A stretch of 64,000 nucleotides of DNA, from contig CAVRNU010000014.1 in NCBI GenBank assembly GCA_963722585.1, forward strand, positions 1 through 64,000. The letters run 5' to 3'. The notes beneath the pieces are model-generated. The model made no database searches. It saw only the letters and a program-made list of their open reading frames with translations, and was not told the origin of the DNA. The translations under genes were made by a program, and so were the position numbers. Shown here piece by piece: positions 61,061 through 64,000 of this stretch; the first letter of the stretch is position 1; each line of letters begins with the position of its first letter. This stretch comes from KBS-96 sp963722585 (lineage in GTDB: Bacteria > Acidobacteriota > Terriglobia > Bryobacterales > Bryobacteraceae).

Positions 61061-64000
61061 ATGTTGCAACGTGTTGCGTGTGGGAGTACTGCAGCCTTAA
61101 TCTGTGCGGCGGCCGTTTCCTTGTGGGAGTCAAGGGCACTGGGCCATTTCGCGCCCGGTCCTTCTGTTGAAGAACAAATCACAATCGATCGCAATCTGGG
61201 GAAAGCGTTCTATGAGAATCCGACCACTCAAGCCGAAGCAGTCTCGGAGTTCAAAAAAGCGCTCGATCTAAGACCCGATTCCATTCGCGAACAGCTCAAT
61301 TACGGTTTAGCCCTCCTTCGAGCCGCGAAAACTCAAGAGGCTGTGGCGATACTCGAGAAGGTTCAGAAGGAAGATCCTTCGCTGCCCTATACCTGGTTCA
61401 ACCTCGGCATCTACTACAAGCGCGAAGGACAGTTTGACAAAGCTCTTGAACAGCTTCAGCAAATGGCTAAGCTCGTGCCGGCTGAGCCCATCACGCATTA
61501 CAATTTGGGCTCGATCTACAAGCTCCAGAATAAGCCCGATCTCGCATTGCGCGAATTTGAGCTGGCGCGCGACCTGAATCCAAGTCTCGCCGCTCCTCAC
61601 TTTCAGCTTTTCAATATGTACCGGCAAGCCGGCAAAATGCAGGAGGCGCAGCGCGAGCTGAGGTTGTTCAACGAACGCAAGAAGGCGCAGGAAAACGACG
61701 CCATTCCGAAGGAGGACGTCGAATGGTGCGAATACGCCGAGATCTACGAACCGCTGGCTCCGGAAAAAGATCACACCAAAGAGCCCGTCGCCTTTTCGTT
61801 CGCAGCCCATGACGTGGGTGAGATTCCGCGTGATGCAGGAGTTGGTTTGGTCGCGATGGATGCATTCGGAACAGGCGAGGCTGATCTCCTGGTCTATTCG
61901 CAAGCGGGAATTTCGCTGTTCAAGCGCGGCATGGAAAGGGTCGATGATACAGGGCTTGAGAATCTGCGGAACGTTACCCAAGTCGTTCCAGGCGATTTCA
62001 ATAACGATGGTCTCGAGGATTTATGCGTCCTAACCAACCAGGGTGCGTTTCTTTTCGAAAATCGAAGAGGAAAGTTCGCTCCATCGAAGTTTTCGCTGCC
62101 CGCCGAACCGTTCAACACCGCTCTATGGATCGATTTCGATCACGATTATGATCTCGACCTGATGCTGCTCGGGAAGAAATCGGTGTTGATGCGTAATCAG
62201 GGCGAAGCCGGTTTCGAGCCGCACGCTTTTCCGTTCGTTGAAGGCGAAGCAATTTCGGCCGCTCCGTTCCGTTTGATTGCCGACAGCAAATCGAAAGACA
62301 TCGTTATTTCTTATAAAGACAAGCCCGCCACGCTGTATCTGGATCAGCTTACAGCCGAGTACAAAGCTGAACCGATGCCCCAGGTGCCGGCGGGAGCCGA
62401 GCATCTACACGCAATCGATATCGATAACGACGGCAATCTGGATATCGCCTATTTCTCTTCCGGCCGGGTGAGCGTGGTCCGCAACGAGCGGACAAAGTTC
62501 GATTCACCCGTTGCTATCGGACCTGGGCCGGGCGTCTTTTCCGATTTCGCCAATCGCGGCTTTCCCGATCTGGCCGGCGGCGGCGAAATACGGCAGAACG
62601 GAGGCGAAATGCAGTTCATTCAGCCGCGGGCTTCGGGCGGCCTGACCAACGATGCGGGCGCCTCCGTCAGCGCCGATTTTAATGGCGACGGCTTGCCCGA
62701 TCTAGCGACGATCACAAACAGTGGCAAAGTACAACTTTTTGTGAATCAACCATCTACGAAGAACAACTGGCTGAGAGTCAAAATCGACGGCATTAAGAAT
62801 TTGAAAATACCTTCGGGCGCCGAAGTCGAAGTGAAAGCCGGCACAAGCTATCAAAAGAAAGTTTATGGCAGCTTGCCATTGCTGTTCGGCCTCGACACGC
62901 GACAGCTCATCGACACCGTTCGCATCACCTGGCCCAATGGCCTGATCCAGAACGAGATGAAGCAGACGCCTGACAAGAACCTCGATTTCAAAGAGGCGCA
63001 ACGCTTGTCGGGCTCCTGCCCGTTGATTTTTGTCTGGAATGGCAAGGAGTTTCAATACGTGACCGACGTGCTGGGTGTAGCGCCATTGGGCGCGATGTCG
63101 GGCGACGGCCAGTTCTTTCCCACCGATCACACGGAGTACATTTCGCTACAGGGCGACTGGCTTGCTCCTAAGCCAGACAGCGCGGGAAGACACGCTTACG
63201 AGATTCATCTCACCGAAGAATTAAGCGAAGTTTCCTATTTCGATCAAGTGGAGCTCATCGCCGTCGATCATCCAGCGGATACCGAGATCTACTCGAACGA
63301 AAAATGGAAATCACCGCCCTTTCCCGAGTTCCGGCTATACGGATTAAAGAAGCGCATTTATCCTATCGCGGCGCGATCATCGTCGGGCGATGTTCTCGAT
63401 CTCCTGCTACACAAGGACCATCGCTACGTAGACGATTTTGAGCACAACTATATCGGTGTCGCCAAACTACACACGCTCGATCTCGACTTCGGCAAAGTCG
63501 CGCCAGATAATCGTGCCTTCCTGGTTTTGAACGGTTGGGTGGATTGGGCCGACGGCAGCACCTTTCTCCAACAAGCCCAGGCAAAGAATGATCTCACGCC
63601 GCCCTATCTTCAGGTCAAGGATAAGCAAGGCAAATGGGTAACGGTTATTCCCGACATGGGCATGCCCTCGGGCAAGCCAAAAACTATCGCAGTCGATCTC
63701 ACGGGTAAGTTTCTTTCCGATTCGCGCCAAGTTCGGATCGTCACGAACATGTGCGTTTTTTGGGACGAAATTTACCTTGGGGATGACGCAACAGCTCCGG
63801 CCATTCAGCTCTCGGCTCTGGCTCCCGCGCATAGCGATGTTCATTTCCGTGGATTTTCGCCTTCACACATTCATCCCGAACGCAAACAGCCCGAGTACTT
63901 CGATTACGCGAACCCCACAACCACGTCCTATTGGAATCCGACGCCGGGCAACTACACGCGTTATGGCGACACGACGGAGTTGACGCGCGAGATCGACGAT
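61061..64000 (+). CDS. Secreted TPR / FG-GAP / UnbV (CRTAC1-like) protein, partial
   Basis: The frame is open from ATG 61061 to the window end (980 codons) and continues beyond. A signal-like N-terminus (Thr-Ala-Ala-Leu-Ile-Cys-Ala-Ala-Ala-Val-Ser-Leu) is followed by about five TPR units (residues ~45-210, Trp-Phe-Asn-Leu-Gly-Ile-Tyr-Tyr-Lys). Next come FG-GAP/VCBS calcium-type repeats (Asp-Phe-Asn-Asn-Asp-Gly-Leu-Glu-Asp-Leu; Asp-Ile-Asp-Asn-Asp-Gly-Asn-Leu-Asp-Ile; Asp-Phe-Asn-Gly-Asp-Gly-Leu-Pro-Asp-Leu) and an ASPIC/UnbV domain (Thr-Val-Arg-Ile-Thr-Trp-Pro-Asn-Gly). A further ~330 residues are unassigned. Probably extracellular and adhesive. A TATAAT lies at 61041-61046, 14 bp before the ATG; the ribosome site is weak. 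Confidence 0.9.
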   Translation, partial: MLQRVACGSTAALICAAAVSLWESRALGHFAPGPSVEEQITIDRNLGKAFYENPTTQAEAVSEFKKALDLRPDSIREQLNYGLALLRAAKTQEAVAILEKVQKEDPSLPYTWFNLGIYYKREGQFDKALEQLQQMAKLVPAEPITHYNLGSIYKLQNKPDLALREFELARDLNPSLAAPHFQLFNMYRQAGKMQEAQRELRLFNERKKAQENDAIPKEDVEWCEYAEIYEPLAPEKDHTKEPVAFSFAAHDVGEIPRDAGVGLVAMDAFGTGEADLLVYSQAGISLFKRGMERVDDTGLENLRNVTQVVPGDFNNDGLEDLCVLTNQGAFLFENRRGKFAPSKFSLPAEPFNTALWIDFDHDYDLDLMLLGKKSVLMRNQGEAGFEPHAFPFVEGEAISAAPFRLIADSKSKDIVISYKDKPATLYLDQLTAEYKAEPMPQVPAGAEHLHAIDIDNDGNLDIAYFSSGRVSVVRNERTKFDSPVAIGPGPGVFSDFANRGFPDLAGGGEIRQNGGEMQFIQPRASGGLTNDAGASVSADFNGDGLPDLATITNSGKVQLFVNQPSTKNNWLRVKIDGIKNLKIPSGAEVEVKAGTSYQKKVYGSLPLLFGLDTRQLIDTVRITWPNGLIQNEMKQTPDKNLDFKEAQRLSGSCPLIFVWNGKEFQYVTDVLGVAPLGAMSGDGQFFPTDHTEYISLQGDWLAPKPDSAGRHAYEIHLTEELSEVSYFDQVELIAVDHPADTEIYSNEKWKSPPFPEFRLYGLKKRIYPIAARSSSGDVLDLLLHKDHRYVDDFEHNYIGVAKLHTLDLDFGKVAPDNRAFLVLNGWVDWADGSTFLQQAQAKNDLTPPYLQVKDKQGKWVTVIPDMGMPSGKPKTIAVDLTGKFLSDSRQVRIVTNMCVFWDEIYLGDDATAPAIQLSALAPAHSDVHFRGFSPSHIHPERKQPEYFDYANPTTTSYWNPTPGNYTRYGDTTELTREIDD

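Noticed and set aside
61307..61981. 224-residue minus-strand open frame
   Set aside because: It is antisense to the TPR/FG-GAP gene, which has clear repeats; composition and motifs support only the plus strand.
1..64000. rRNA, tRNA, CRISPR arrays and prophage modules
   Set aside because: No conserved rRNA stretch, cloverleaf-like segment with CCA-type end, spaced repeats or phage structural genes were seen by eye; a dedicated tRNA/rRNA scan was not possible.

Overview
The window reads as a chromosomal segment of an acidobacterium, most like the Solibacter/Bryobacter group. This is judged from gene content, not from a marker gene: an Oar-type TonB-dependent receptor with an N-terminal carboxypeptidase-regulatory-like domain, a 3' fragment of an acidobacterial ADOP-type (tandem MacB/FtsX) permease, a membrane-anchored regulator of acidobacterial type, FG-GAP/UnbV and TPR proteins, a FecR protein with tryptophan-rich repeats, and a beta-propeller sensor kinase remnant. 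No rRNA, tRNA or CRISPR array was seen.

Layout. 1-2.0 kb: end of an aa3-type cytochrome oxidase operon (coxA 3' end, coxC, subunit IV, a small DUF542-like protein). 2.2-9.9 kb: SPW-repeat membrane protein, a GT4/GH130/GT4 carbohydrate cluster whose last gene is dead, a transglutaminase-like protein and a frameshifted membrane protein. 10-12.4 kb: an unrecognised 538-residue protein flanked by hairpins and an 8-bp direct repeat, and an unknown protein. 12.4-14.8 kb: groES-groEL and a YeaQ-type membrane protein. 15-17.6 kb: an XRE regulator with operator-like repeats and an alpha/beta hydrolase. 17.7-20.3 kb: a wrecked hybrid histidine kinase. 20.3-29.8 kb: a probable rhamnoside-utilisation locus (oxidoreductase, GH106 rhamnosidase, membrane regulator, divergent TonB receptor). 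29.9-33.2 kb: two TPR proteins and a receiver-like/DUF3052 protein. 33.5-41.3 kb: a DUF2264 fragment, then an intact RND efflux operon (RND pump, adaptor, TolC, small unknown protein). 41.6-42.9 kb: mobile-element debris (IS-type/tyrosine-integrase chimera, IS66 remnant). 43-44.7 kb: type III polyketide synthase with a broken FAD oxidoreductase. 44.8-47.9 kb: flgM-flgN-flgK-flgL behind a sigma-28-like promoter. 48-50.3 kb: FecR protein with an upstream 33-bp tandem duplication. 50.3-54.4 kb: NAD synthase and a cytochrome c/copper-monooxygenase-like/TPR fusion. 54.4-59.5 kb: a collapsed HlyD-MacB-TolC exporter with an opposite-strand permease fragment at its centre. 59.8-60.9 kb: a receiver protein beside a collapsed propeller kinase. 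61-64 kb: TPR/FG-GAP/UnbV secreted protein running off the window.

The strongest theme is gene decay. At least eight genes show the apparent loss of one base, several in short homopolymers. Many of the same genes also carry larger deletions or truncations (GT4, two kinases, MacB, HlyD paralogues, FAD oxidoreductase). Long genes such as the RND pump, TonB receptor, GH106, GroEL and NAD synthase are open throughout. This clustering favours real pseudogenes at these loci, but sequencing indels cannot be excluded where the frameshift is the only lesion (FecR protein, DUF6804-like protein).

The best candidates for uncharacterised biology are the 538-residue protein with its flanking repeats, the rhamnoside locus with a membrane-spanning regulator, and the receiver-like/DUF3052 fusion.
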